From Bog-950 sp044228435 (GTDB taxonomy: Bacteria > Bacteroidota > Bacteroidia > Chitinophagales > LD1), in NCBI GenBank assembly GCA_044228435.1, contig JBGAUW010000009.1:1-64000 (forward strand): DNA of 64,000 nt. The letters are read 5' to 3'. A program made the position numbers and the translations under genes. Below the pieces are notes generated by a model. The model did no database searches and was not told the DNA's origin. It saw only the letters and a program-made list of their open reading frames with translations. Below, one piece after another: positions 45,120 through 52,462 of this stretch (the stretch's first letter is position 1; the number at the start of each line of letters is the position of its first letter).

Positions 45120-46043
45120 TTATGCTGTTTTGCCGATTAGCTGATTGTATTTTAATCTCCCCTCACATTTGCCTATTGCATCTGCAAACCTTTCGTCTTG
45201 TAGTAGTTCGCGGCTATTGTAACGGAACGAACTTTCGTTACAATACCTTTGCAAATGCTTAGGTGATACTTGATGGTGAATACCTACTATTTGTTTCTTT
45301 AAGATGCTCCAAAAGCCCTCAATAGTGTTAGTGTGTATCTTCTTACCATTCTCTTTGCGCACATACTCCTTTGCGCCGTGGTTAACCGTATCATGCTGAT
45401 AGTTTTCCTTAACGCGGTTGTAAGCATGGCTTTCGTCAGTTACCATATTGCTACCTGTTTGAACGGTGGCTGTAATGAAGTTGCTGATATGTTCAATGGT
45501 GGTTTGAGGTATTACCTTAGTGGTAACTTTACCTCCGCGCTGCACCGCGCCTACTACCATAGTTTTGCCGGTGTTGCCTTTCTTTTTGTTTTTGTGCCTG
45601 TTTGCATCCTTACCACCCACATAGGTTTCGTCTATCTCTACTGTACCGCTCAACACATTCACATTCTTTTCAGTCAGCATTTCGCGAATACGGTGATTTA
45701 AAAACCATGCGGTCTTTTGAGTAACATCCAGCATAGTAGCAAGTTGTAAGCTGCTTATGCCTTTGCTATGAACTGATAAAATGTAAGTAGCTAAATACCA
45801 TTTAGTCAAAGGTATTTTTGAGTTTTCGTAGATAGTGCCAACTGTTACGCTAAACTTTTTACGGCAAACCTTTTCACGGCATTTAAAAACACGGTTATTA
45901 TTGGCAAACCTGTGAACGTTAATAGATGCACAGAAAGGACAGCAAGGTGTACCGCCCCAACGGCTTTGTTCTAAGTGTTGACGGCAAACTTCCTCACTGG
46001 CGAACTCTTTTGAGAACTGAATTATTGATTTGAATGTTTTCAT
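45120..46043 (-). CDS. IS1595-family (ISXO2-like) transposase
   Basis: 307 residues. An N-terminal zinc ribbon (Cys35, Cys38, Cys55, Cys60) is followed by a helix-turn-helix region with TYILSVHSKGISSLQLATML (about 85-105). The catalytic core has Asp138 (TVEIDETYVGGK) and Asp203 (NMVTDESHAY), then an Asn/Glu-bearing segment NTIEGFWSILKKQ (239-251). This spacing matches the DDE(N)K transposases of the IS1595 family. The protein appears intact. It is preceded by the RHH gene and followed by the Xre gene. Confidence 0.93.
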   Translation of the reverse strand: MKTFKSIIQFSKEFASEEVCRQHLEQSRWGGTPCCPFCASINVHRFANNNRVFKCREKVCRKKFSVTVGTIYENSKIPLTKWYLATYILSVHSKGISSLQLATMLDVTQKTAWFLNHRIREMLTEKNVNVLSGTVEIDETYVGGKDANRHKNKKKGNTGKTMVVGAVQRGGKVTTKVIPQTTIEHISNFITATVQTGSNMVTDESHAYNRVKENYQHDTVNHGAKEYVRKENGKKIHTNTIEGFWSILKKQIVGIHHQVSPKHLQRYCNESSFRYNSRELLQDERFADAIGKCEGRLKYNQLIGKTA

Positions 46044-46084
46044 ACTGTCTTACTTTGTCTTACGCTAACTTCAAAAAATATATG

Positions 46085-46225
46085 CTACTTCTTAGCTGTT
46101 GCTTTTTCAAGAAGGAGTTGAATCATGTTGCTAAGGGTGCGGCTTTCTTTGTCTGCCATAGCCTGTAACTTTGCTTTCAACTCTTCCGTGGTTCTAAAAG
46201 TGATTGTTGTTTCTTTCTCTTTCAC
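46085..46225 (-). CDS. ribbon-helix-helix (Arc/MetJ-like) protein, transposon-borne
   Basis: 46 residues from GTG 46225 to TAG 46085. The sequence EKETTITFRTTEELKAKLQA followed by MADKESRTLSNMIQLLLEKA has the beta strand-helix-helix layout of RHH DNA-binding proteins. It lies 41 bp upstream of the transposase gene and 10 bp downstream of a perfect inverted repeat (46236-46254). It most likely autoregulates and may repress the transposase (inference). Confidence 0.75.
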   Translation of the reverse strand: MKEKETTITFRTTEELKAKLQAMADKESRTLSNMIQLLLEKATAKK

Positions 46226-46235
46226 GGTGCAATTA

Positions 46236-46254
46236 TACAAAGTAAAACTTTGTA
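46236..46254. promoter_or_regulatory. operator-like inverted repeat upstream of the RHH gene
   Basis: Perfect 8-bp arms (TACAAAGT and ACTTTGTA) around a 3-base AAA spacer. The related word ACTTTGT recurs in the spacer before the transposase (near 46053), next to GTCTTAC repeats. This suggests binding sites for the RHH protein. Confidence 0.5.
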
Positions 46255-46384
46255 AGACAAATTTTAATTGTTAAAAATACAAATAGCCTCTTGTTTGAGC
46301 CATGTGCAATCATGTAACTTTTAAATAGACAAACTTACTAATACTCGTTAGGAAAATTTACCTTTCGCTCAAATTTACTTTAGG

Positions 46385-46392
46385 TAACTTTG
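46385..46392 (+). promoter_or_regulatory. putative -7 box of the toxin-antitoxin operon
   Basis: TAACTTTG matches the Bacteroidota TAnnTTTG consensus. A TTTC that could be a degenerate -33 lies 18 bp upstream. The antitoxin ATG follows after only 7 bp, so the transcript may be nearly leaderless. Confidence 0.5.
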
Positions 46393-46399
46393 TAAGGAA

Positions 46400-47086
46400 A
46401 TGAATGAGGAACAGCTAATAACAGGTCCGGTATTAGGTAAGGGAATATACTCCTTACCTGATATTGCTACCCTATTGGGTATTCCTAACCAGAAAGTAAG
46501 CAGATGGGTTAAAACATTTTGGGATGGCAATTTTGGCTCGGAATATAATTCACAATACTCGTGGAGCATTGACTTAACAAAGGCTGTAAACTTTCATACA
46601 CTGGTTGAAATATACCTATTCTACCAGTTATCAAAACATGGTGTTAACTCAAGAAAAATATTAGAGGCACACAAAATTCTTTCAAAAGAGCATAGGACAC
46701 CTTATCCATTTGCTCAAAAAAATATTATTACAAAAATAAAGACTGAAGGCACACAGGTTTTATTTGAATTAAAGAAAGGAGAATATTACTCCTTAGATGC
46801 AAAACGCCAATTCAAACTGGCGATTATCAAGGACTTCTTTAAAGACCTTGATTTTGATGGTGGCAATTTAGCTGTTCGTTTATGGCCCTTAGGTAAGGGC
46901 AAATCTGTAGTATGTGACCCAAGTCACCAATTTGGGCAACCTGTAATACCTGGCACTAATATACTCGCCGAAACAATAAGCGATTTATACCACGGTGGAG
47001 ATAGCGTATCTTTTATCTCTAAGACTTACAATATTAGTCGTAAGCAGGTTGACGATGCTATAGAATATGGAAGTAAAGCCGCTTAA
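46400..47086 (+). CDS. DUF433-like antitoxin/DNA-binding protein
   Basis: 228 residues. The N-terminus (about 15-45, GIYSLPDIATLLGIPNQKVS) is a MerR/helix-turn-helix-like DNA-binding unit. The C-terminal part (about 178-226, GQPVIPGTNILAETISDLYH followed by GGDSVSFISKTYNISRKQVDDAI) matches the DUF433 pattern found in VapB45-type antitoxins. The middle region is unassigned. The toxin gene starts 20 bp before its stop codon, so the two are translationally coupled. It faces away from the transposase operon. Confidence 0.78.
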   Translation: MNEEQLITGPVLGKGIYSLPDIATLLGIPNQKVSRWVKTFWDGNFGSEYNSQYSWSIDLTKAVNFHTLVEIYLFYQLSKHGVNSRKILEAHKILSKEHRTPYPFAQKNIITKIKTEGTQVLFELKKGEYYSLDAKRQFKLAIIKDFFKDLDFDGGNLAVRLWPLGKGKSVVCDPSHQFGQPVIPGTNILAETISDLYHGGDSVSFISKTYNISRKQVDDAIEYGSKAA

Positions 47087-47504
47087 TATTTATATTGACG
47101 AAAATATGCCGCATCAGATAGCGGATGCTTTGGACCTTATTCAAAGCCACCTAAATGAAAAGGAATCTAAAAAAATAAGAGTATTATCAATTAAAAAGGA
47201 ATTTGGGGAAGGCGCTAAGGATGAAGACTGGATTCCGAAAGTAGGGAAAGAAAATGGTGTGGTGATTACGTTTGACAGGAGAATACAAACCACAAGAAGT
47301 CAGCGTGAATTATATTTAGAACATGGCGTGGGCGTTCTGTTTTTGAAGACGCCTAAAGACGGCATGAACTTTTGGCAAATGTTTACTCATATTGTTGATT
47401 GGTGGGAGAAAATAAAGCAGATAGTCAGGAAAAACAAAACACCCTTCGCATTTAGGCAGCCCGGAGCTAACAAAGATTTTGAAGAATGGAAAAAAGAAGA
47501 TTAG
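47067..47504 (+). CDS. PIN-like toxin (DUF5615/VapC45-like)
   Basis: 145 residues. Acidic residues in PIN-like positions are visible: Asp11 and Glu12 (NIYIDENMP), Asp52 and Asp54 (KDEDW), and Asp70 (VVITFDRRI). PIN-like nucleases cut RNA and are usually held inactive by the antitoxin. The gene overlaps the antitoxin by 20 bp and ends 5 bp before the right inverted repeat of the transposon. The C-terminus (about 100-145) is unusual and hydrophobic-aromatic (FWQMFTHIVDWWEKI). RNase activity is inferred from family. Confidence 0.75.
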   Translation: MEVKPLNIYIDENMPHQIADALDLIQSHLNEKESKKIRVLSIKKEFGEGAKDEDWIPKVGKENGVVITFDRRIQTTRSQRELYLEHGVGVLFLKTPKDGMNFWQMFTHIVDWWEKIKQIVRKNKTPFAFRQPGANKDFEEWKKED

Positions 47505-47509
47505 CCGAG

Positions 47510-47533
47510 TTTGGTCAAACACGTATATAGTTA
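47510..47533. repeat. right terminal inverted repeat of the transposon
   Basis: 24 bp, the imperfect reverse complement of 44474-44497 (two mismatches). The last toxin codon ends 5 bp before it. Confidence 0.9.
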
Positions 47534-47545
47534 CCGAAAAATCGG
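47534..47545. repeat. 12-bp target-site duplication, right copy
   Basis: CCGAAAAATCGG directly after the right inverted repeat, identical to 44462-44473. Confidence 0.9.
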
Positions 47546-48170
47546 AAAGCCATTTTTCAAGCAAGGCATTAAACCCGGCCAGGGCGGCGTGTATTACCAA
47601 AGATATAAGCAGCAAAAAGGCGAGTGAAATAATCATGGCGAAAGAAAAAAAACGGTTGGCCAAAAACTTTGCTACAGGCTTTTTAATCTGCGGCTTAATA
47701 TCCCAAATTACATTAAGCGAGGTACGTAGCTGGTCGAATACGCCAGTAGCGCCAATAATTAAAACTATAGTAGCTATAATAGTAGCAATGCCGTTTTCAC
47801 CAGGTTTGTAGGCCGCCTTAATAATATCCTGCAACTGGTTAGCGCCGTTGTTGCCTACAAAGCTTACAACCTGCCGCTTAATTTCGCCGGTAATAGCATC
47901 GGGGCCCAGTATCATCCCAACTACTGAGGTTACTATTATTAGCATGGGCGCAATAGAAAACACCATATAATAGGAAAGTGCCGCCCCAAGGGTAAAGGTG
48001 TCGTGATTTTTAAAAAGTTGCACACTGTTTTTCATTACATTAAATACATGTGCGCCCCTTTTTCCTACCACCTGAGGTAAGGCCGTCCCTATCCAGGCCA
48101 CAAGCCTGTGGTAAGCATCTGTAAGTTTGTCCATAGAGGTTTGGTTTACCCGGATGGCTAAAACAAACAT
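47534..48170 (-). pseudogene. brkB/yihY 5' part, truncated by the transposon
   Basis: N-terminal two thirds of a YihY/BrkB-family inner-membrane protein: a Lys-rich start, then helices with the family pattern GAALSYYMVFSIAPMLIIVT and TGVFDQLRTSLNVIWDIKPQ. The start could be ATG 48170 or ATG 48134; the later one gives a start closer to other members. Read-through continues into the transposon to a stop at 47316, giving a chimeric tail. The complete protein would be 344 residues. BrkB proteins are large multi-span membrane proteins of unclear function (once called RNase BN). Confidence 0.88.
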
Positions 48171-48295
48171 TCCCCTTTACCCACTACCTAAGGTGAGCCT
48201 TGGGTTAGCCCCATTTTTACACAAACCGGTTGGCTATTGAAGTGTTTTTGCATTGGTACAGCGTTTGTATTAAATACATCAAACACGAAGAAATT

Positions 48296-48472
48296 ATGAA
48301 AGTTCCACACTTAAAATTCAGATACGCCTTGTTGGTAGCCGAGGAAAAATTTGCCCTGTTATTTGGTAACGACCGTTTACAACAGAATGTAGCCGAGAAC
48401 ATGGTGTTGCTAAATACACAGCTGCGCGTGCAGCAAGAGAAAGATTTAAACCAATTACTATTTAAACTATAA
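48296..48472 (+). CDS. small hypothetical protein
   Basis: 58 residues from ATG 48296. A helical, Leu/Glu-rich soluble protein (LRVQQEKDLNQLLFKL). It starts 125 bp from the divergent brkB 5' end and lies 4 bp before the next small gene, so the two are cotranscribed. No known family. Confidence 0.65.
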   Translation: MKVPHLKFRYALLVAEEKFALLFGNDRLQQNVAENMVLLNTQLRVQQEKDLNQLLFKL

Positions 48473-48476
48473 ACAC

Positions 48477-48749
48477 ATGAAAACTAAAACCGCACAAAAG
48501 CCGACAGCAAAAGTTGGCCAGGCCAAAACGCAGGCACGTACCGCCATTCAATCCATTGAAAAAGCTTACAACAATTTAGATAAGAAACAAATTGCGACGT
48601 ATGCAGCTGTTGCTGCCGGTGCTGCTGTAGTATTATACAGCGCTAGCCGCGGAGGCTTGGTTAAAGGCCTGGTAGCTTCGGCATTAGCCAGCACAGCAGC
48701 GAAGTATGTTGCCGATAGAATTCCGGCAGTGCAAAGAGCCCTGGCATAA
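48477..48749 (+). CDS. small membrane-anchored protein
   Basis: 90 residues. A Lys/Gln/Thr-rich N-terminus with helical coil (about 1-35) leads to a hydrophobic Ala-rich stretch (about 42-60, YAAVAAGAAVVLYSASRG) and a second weak hydrophobic segment (about 65-82). The arrangement resembles YtxH/YqjD-type stress-linked membrane proteins, but similarity is not strong. It is 4 bp after the 58-residue gene and is followed by a terminator. Confidence 0.65.
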   Translation: MKTKTAQKPTAKVGQAKTQARTAIQSIEKAYNNLDKKQIATYAAVAAGAAVVLYSASRGGLVKGLVASALASTAAKYVADRIPAVQRALA

Positions 48750-48798
48750 TATTATTACCTCCTACGGGCATATAAGTACCCAGCAGTACATCTTAAAT

Positions 48799-48839
48799 AA
48801 AAACCGAATGCAAAACATTAAACTGCTTTCGGTTTTTTT
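48799..48839 (+). terminator. rho-independent terminator after the small-protein pair
   Basis: Stem AAAAACCGAA and TTCGGTTTTT with a 19-base loop and a further run of T. It ends the 48296-48749 transcript. Confidence 0.75.
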
Positions 48840-48932
48840 GCTTTATACCATTAACACCAAACAAGTTCCTGCTTACCTTATAGGTTAATTAGTACAAATA
48901 CCAGCGTACAAATTACAATCCGGCAATAAAAA

Positions 48933-48961
48933 AAGAGCAACCACTTTACGTAGTTGCTCTT
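48933..48961 (-). terminator. rho-independent terminator for ahcY
   Basis: Stem AAGAGCAAC and GTTGCTCTT with an 11-base loop. On the minus strand it is followed by seven T. It lies 26 bp after the ahcY stop codon. Confidence 0.85.
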
Positions 48962-48987
48962 GTGTATTTACTGGCAAGGGCCCTGTA

Positions 48988-50304
48988 TTAGTATCTGTAA
49001 GTTTCGCTTTTGTATGGACCGGTCTTTTTAACCCCAATGTAGCTCGCTTGTTTGTCGTTAAGTTCTTCTAACTCAACACCAATTTTTTCAAGGTGCAATT
49101 TGGCAACCATTTCATCCAGGTGCTTAGGCAAGGTGTAAACGCGGTTTTCGTAGCGCTCAGCATGTTGCCAAAGCTCTAACTGTGCCAATGTTTGATTAGT
49201 AAACGAGTTGCTCATTACAAACGAAGGGTGACCTGTAGCGCAGCCTAAGTTAACCAAGCGGCCTTCGGCTAATACGATAATGTCCTTTCCATCAACAGTA
49301 TACTTATCTACCTGTGGCTTAATAACATCTTTGCTAGAACCGTAGTTAGCATTTAACCAGGCCATATCAATTTCGTTATCAAAGTGGCCAATGTTACATA
49401 CTACAGCATTGTGCTTCATAGCCTTAAAGTGCTTATCTTGTATAATATCGCAGTTACCGGTAGCGGTTACAATAATATCAGCCTCTTTAATAGCAGTATC
49501 CATCTTCTTCACTTCGTAGCCTTCCATAGCAGCCTGTAAAGCGCAAATAGGATCTATTTCAGTTACAATTACACGCACACCGGCGTTGCTTAATGAATCG
49601 GCTGAGCCTTTGCCCACATCGCCAAAACCAGCAACTACAGCTACTTTACCGGCCATCATAAGGTCGGTAGCGCGGCGGATAGCATCTACTAAACTTTCAC
49701 GGCAACCGTATTTGTTATCAAATTTAGATTTGGTAACAGAATCGTTGATGTTTATTGCAGGAAGCAATAACGAACCATTCTTCTCTCTTTCATATAAACG
49801 CAACACGCCGGTAGTAGTCTCTTCAGATATACCACGGATGCCTTGCACTAACTCAGGGTATTTATCAAACACCATGTTTGTTAAATCGCCACCGTCATCC
49901 AATATCATGTTCAAAGCTTTGCCACCTTCAAAAGCAAACAAAGTTTGTTCAATACACCAGTTAAATTCTTCTTCGTTCATTCCTTTCCACGCGTAAACAG
50001 GAAAACCTGCAGCAGCAATGGCAGCAGCAGCCTGGTCTTGTGTAGAGAAGATGTTGCAAGAGCTCCAGGTAACTTCGGCACCCAATTCGGCAAGTGTTTC
50101 AATTAGCACCGCTGTTTGAATGGTCATGTGCAGGCAGCCTGCAATACGGGCACCTTTTAATGGTTTTTCTTTACCGTGTTTAGCACGTAAAGCCATTAAA
50201 CCCGGCATTTCGGCTTCTGCTAATTTTATCTCTTTACGACCCCATTCGGCCAAAGACATATCTTTTACTTTGTACTTCACTTTTGTTTCAGTTGTTGTTG
50301 ACAT
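48988..50304 (-). CDS. ahcY: adenosylhomocysteinase
   Basis: 438 residues. It reversibly hydrolyses S-adenosylhomocysteine to adenosine and homocysteine in the activated methyl cycle. The GCLHMTIQTAVLIETL block, the catalytic Asp/Glu/Lys set (DDGGDLT, EETTTGV, NINDSVTKSKFDN) and the tightly bound NAD site (VVAGFGDVGKGSA near residue 215) are visible. The C-terminal KTGPYKSETYRY is the family's tetramer-locking tail. The nearest upstream feature is a good -7 box (50328-50335). No methionine or adenosine genes adjoin. Confidence 0.97.
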   Translation of the reverse strand: MSTTTETKVKYKVKDMSLAEWGRKEIKLAEAEMPGLMALRAKHGKEKPLKGARIAGCLHMTIQTAVLIETLAELGAEVTWSSCNIFSTQDQAAAAIAAAGFPVYAWKGMNEEEFNWCIEQTLFAFEGGKALNMILDDGGDLTNMVFDKYPELVQGIRGISEETTTGVLRLYEREKNGSLLLPAININDSVTKSKFDNKYGCRESLVDAIRRATDLMMAGKVAVVAGFGDVGKGSADSLSNAGVRVIVTEIDPICALQAAMEGYEVKKMDTAIKEADIIVTATGNCDIIQDKHFKAMKHNAVVCNIGHFDNEIDMAWLNANYGSSKDVIKPQVDKYTVDGKDIIVLAEGRLVNLGCATGHPSFVMSNSFTNQTLAQLELWQHAERYENRVYTLPKHLDEMVAKLHLEKIGVELEELNDKQASYIGVKKTGPYKSETYRY

Positions 50305-50327
50305 AAATTTTTTAATTTTTTGCGTTG

Positions 50328-50335
50328 CAAATATA
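50328..50335 (-). promoter_or_regulatory. putative -7 box of ahcY
   Basis: On the minus strand the sequence is TATATTTG, a match to TAnnTTTG, 23 nt upstream of the ATG at 50304. The intervening A/T-rich leader lacks a Shine-Dalgarno sequence, as is usual here. Confidence 0.55.
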
Positions 50336-50404
50336 AGTAATACCTACATAGTTCCACAGCTTATAACACAATTAGCCCCCAATTGTTCTACAAAGCCCTG
50401 TAAA

Positions 50405-51484
50405 TTATTCCGTTATACCCAAAGCTTTTAGTGTTTCAATGTTAAGGTTACCTACGGGCAGGCCTTTATCCTGCTGAAACTTCATAAGTGCCTGTTTGGT
50501 TTTGCCCCCCATTTGGTTATCAGCAGGGCCAGCATCATAACCCTCGCGGTTAAGGGCTTTTTGTATTTGTGCTACCTTGGTATCGGTAATTTGCTGTTCG
50601 CACAAAACCTCTTTCCACTCCTGGTAACCACCCTTAGCCACCAACACCTTCTTCATTATAGTTTTATAGGTAGGCGGAGTTTCTATTTTGTTTTCGTACG
50701 ATGAGTATACCAGCTTTTTGCGCGGTACTACCTTAGTTACTGCAGGCACTTCTACCTGGCTGGTTACAGCTGCCTGTGTTTCAACTTTACGGTTTACCTT
50801 CTGGTAAACGGCAGGTACTTCTTTTAAACACCATACCTCGCAATCTTTGGGGTTAGCCGAAAGGCAATTTTTGTCAGCCACACCTTTTACCCACTTTTGG
50901 GTAGCAGGGGTTACTAACTTATCTTCACTAACAGTTTCATACTTAGCCGGGGTAGTAACTGTTTTGGTGGTAGCAGGCGTTACTATTACCGTATCATATA
51001 CCACATCATATTTGGCAGGCACCTTTTCAATCTTCACTGTAGCAGGCTTATCTATTACCTGCTCTTCTCTAATCTCGTATTGGTCGGGAGCCAGGCAACG
51101 GGCATAGCACTTGCCGGGTACTGCGTTGGGCGGGTAATCGCCGGCTGGTGGGGCGGTAGTAGTTTGTTGTGGTGTAACAGTTGCCGGCTCTTCTGCGGCC
51201 TTAATGGCTTTTACGGTTTCCGGTGCGTTTACCGGTGCTTCTACAGCAGCTTTTACAGCAGCCTTCTTAGCCTCACTGGCTTTTTTTGCCGCTGTTTTTT
51301 CGCCCTCTTCGGGCGTATTAGGCGGTATTGGCACACTTTTACCCTCCTCCCAAATTACTGCGTTGGGGTTTTCGCTTTTATACTTATTTAAATTGGGGTT
51401 ACCGGTGTTTATAAAAATTTGGGCCTGCAAGGCAGTAGCAAAACAAATTCCGGCAACGGCAAACAAGGGTTTAAGTGTACGCAT
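50405..51484 (-). CDS. secreted peptidoglycan-binding-like protein with internal repeats
   Basis: 359 residues. A signal peptide (ends near LQAQ) is followed by a Pro/Ala/Glu/Lys-rich linker (about 45-120). A Cys-rich CYARC segment opens a region (about 128-290) with repeated PAxYxxVxxxxxxTPATxK units. The C-terminus (about 300-358) has the PG_binding_1 fold (VAQIQKALNREGYDAGPADN followed by GGKTKQALMKFQQDKGL). Such proteins resemble the repeat parts of OmpA-associated envelope proteins in Bacteroidota. It probably sits in the periplasm on the cell wall. Confidence 0.8.
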   Translation of the reverse strand: MRTLKPLFAVAGICFATALQAQIFINTGNPNLNKYKSENPNAVIWEEGKSVPIPPNTPEEGEKTAAKKASEAKKAAVKAAVEAPVNAPETVKAIKAAEEPATVTPQQTTTAPPAGDYPPNAVPGKCYARCLAPDQYEIREEQVIDKPATVKIEKVPAKYDVVYDTVIVTPATTKTVTTPAKYETVSEDKLVTPATQKWVKGVADKNCLSANPKDCEVWCLKEVPAVYQKVNRKVETQAAVTSQVEVPAVTKVVPRKKLVYSSYENKIETPPTYKTIMKKVLVAKGGYQEWKEVLCEQQITDTKVAQIQKALNREGYDAGPADNQMGGKTKQALMKFQQDKGLPVGNLNIETLKALGITE

Positions 51485-51603
51485 ATGTCACATTTTTGGA
51501 TAGTAGCAAAAGTAGGATAAAACAAAAGTTGACGAAAATATTTCAGAAGCAGTTACAAACAGTTTATAATTGTCGTGTTTCAAAAAATACTCAAACACAA
51601 AAT

Positions 51604-52419
51604 ATGAACGAATTACAACTTGAAATTGAAAAGGCGTGGGACGACCGTAAGCTTTTAAACTTTGATAAAACCAAAGATGCCATACGCGAGGTAATAGACC
51701 AATTAGATAAAGGTAAACTGCGCATTGCCGAGAAGAGCCTTGCCGGCTGGACTATTAACGAGTGGATTAAAAAGGCTGTGTTAATGTATTTTCCTATACA
51801 GCAAATGGAAACTATGGAAGTAGGGCCGTTTGAGTTTTACGATAAAATAGGGCTAAAAAAAGGCTTTAAGGATTTAGGGGTGCGCGTAGTGCCCCATGCT
51901 ATTGCCCGCTATGGCAGCTATGTAGCCAAAGGGGTTATACTAATGCCCAGCTATGTAAATATAGGTGCTTATGTGGATGAAGGCACTATGGTAGACACCT
52001 GGGCTACCGTGGGCAGCTGCGCCCAGATTGGTAAAAACGTACACCTTAGCGGTGGTGTAGGCATTGGAGGCGTGTTAGAGCCTGTGCAGGCCGCACCTGT
52101 AATAATAGAAGATAACTGCTTTATAGGCAGCCGCTGCATAGTAGTAGAAGGGGTAAGGGTAGAAAGTGAGGCGGTGCTGGGTGCTAACGTAGTACTTACC
52201 ATGAGCACCAAGATTATTGATGTAACCGGCAGCACACCTGTAGAACATAAAGGCTATGTGCCATCTCGTTCGGTTGTAATACCGGGCAGCTACACGAAGC
52301 ATTTCCCAGCGGGCGATTACCAGGTGCCTTGCGCACTCATAATAGGCCAGCGTAAAGAATCGACAGATAAGAAGACATCGTTAAACGATGCTTTAAGGGA
52401 GAATAACGTAGCAGTTTAA
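51604..52419 (+). CDS. dapD: 2,3,4,5-tetrahydropyridine-2,6-dicarboxylate N-succinyltransferase
   Basis: 271 residues from ATG 51604; the frame is open further upstream but not conserved. The enzyme succinylates tetrahydrodipicolinate in the succinylase branch of lysine and diaminopimelate synthesis. The N-terminal helical domain (TINEWIKKAVLMYFPIQQM) is followed by the left-handed beta-helix of hexapeptide repeats (about 120-235, VDTWATVGSCAQIGKNVHLS, GGVGIGGVLEP) and the C-terminal KTSLNDALRE tail. No other dap genes are in the window. Confidence 0.96.
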   Translation: MNELQLEIEKAWDDRKLLNFDKTKDAIREVIDQLDKGKLRIAEKSLAGWTINEWIKKAVLMYFPIQQMETMEVGPFEFYDKIGLKKGFKDLGVRVVPHAIARYGSYVAKGVILMPSYVNIGAYVDEGTMVDTWATVGSCAQIGKNVHLSGGVGIGGVLEPVQAAPVIIEDNCFIGSRCIVVEGVRVESEAVLGANVVLTMSTKIIDVTGSTPVEHKGYVPSRSVVIPGSYTKHFPAGDYQVPCALIIGQRKESTDKKTSLNDALRENNVAV

Positions 52420-52462
52420 AGCCCCCCCCTCATATCTTAATCAGAAAGCCAGAGGCAAAAAT

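Larger units (their letters stand above)
44474..47533. mobile_element. 3.06-kb IS1595-type transposon carrying a toxin-antitoxin pair, inserted in brkB
   Basis: Boundaries are set by 24-bp inverted repeats (44474-44497 and 47510-47533, two mismatches) and flanking 12-bp direct repeats. Excising it with one duplication copy restores brkB exactly, which shows it moved as one unit. Minus strand, in order of transcription: a ribbon-helix-helix protein (46085-46225), an ISXO2-type transposase (45120-46043), an Xre regulator (44909-45118), a 39-residue basic protein (44780-44899) and a 91-residue protein (44498-44773). Plus strand: a DUF433-like antitoxin and a PIN-like toxin (46400-47504). The genes fill the element to within a few bases of both ends. 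IS1595-family elements are known to carry passenger genes, but as I recall they typically make 8-bp duplications; 12 bp is unusual. Confidence 0.88.

Noticed and set aside
47316..47533. C-terminal part of brkB reading into the transposon
   Set aside because: These codons lie antisense to the toxin gene inside the element; they are read-through, not BrkB.
50305..50404. SAH or SAM riboswitch upstream of ahcY
   Set aside because: The leader is only 20-25 nt and A/T-rich; there is no room for an aptamer downstream of the -7 box.
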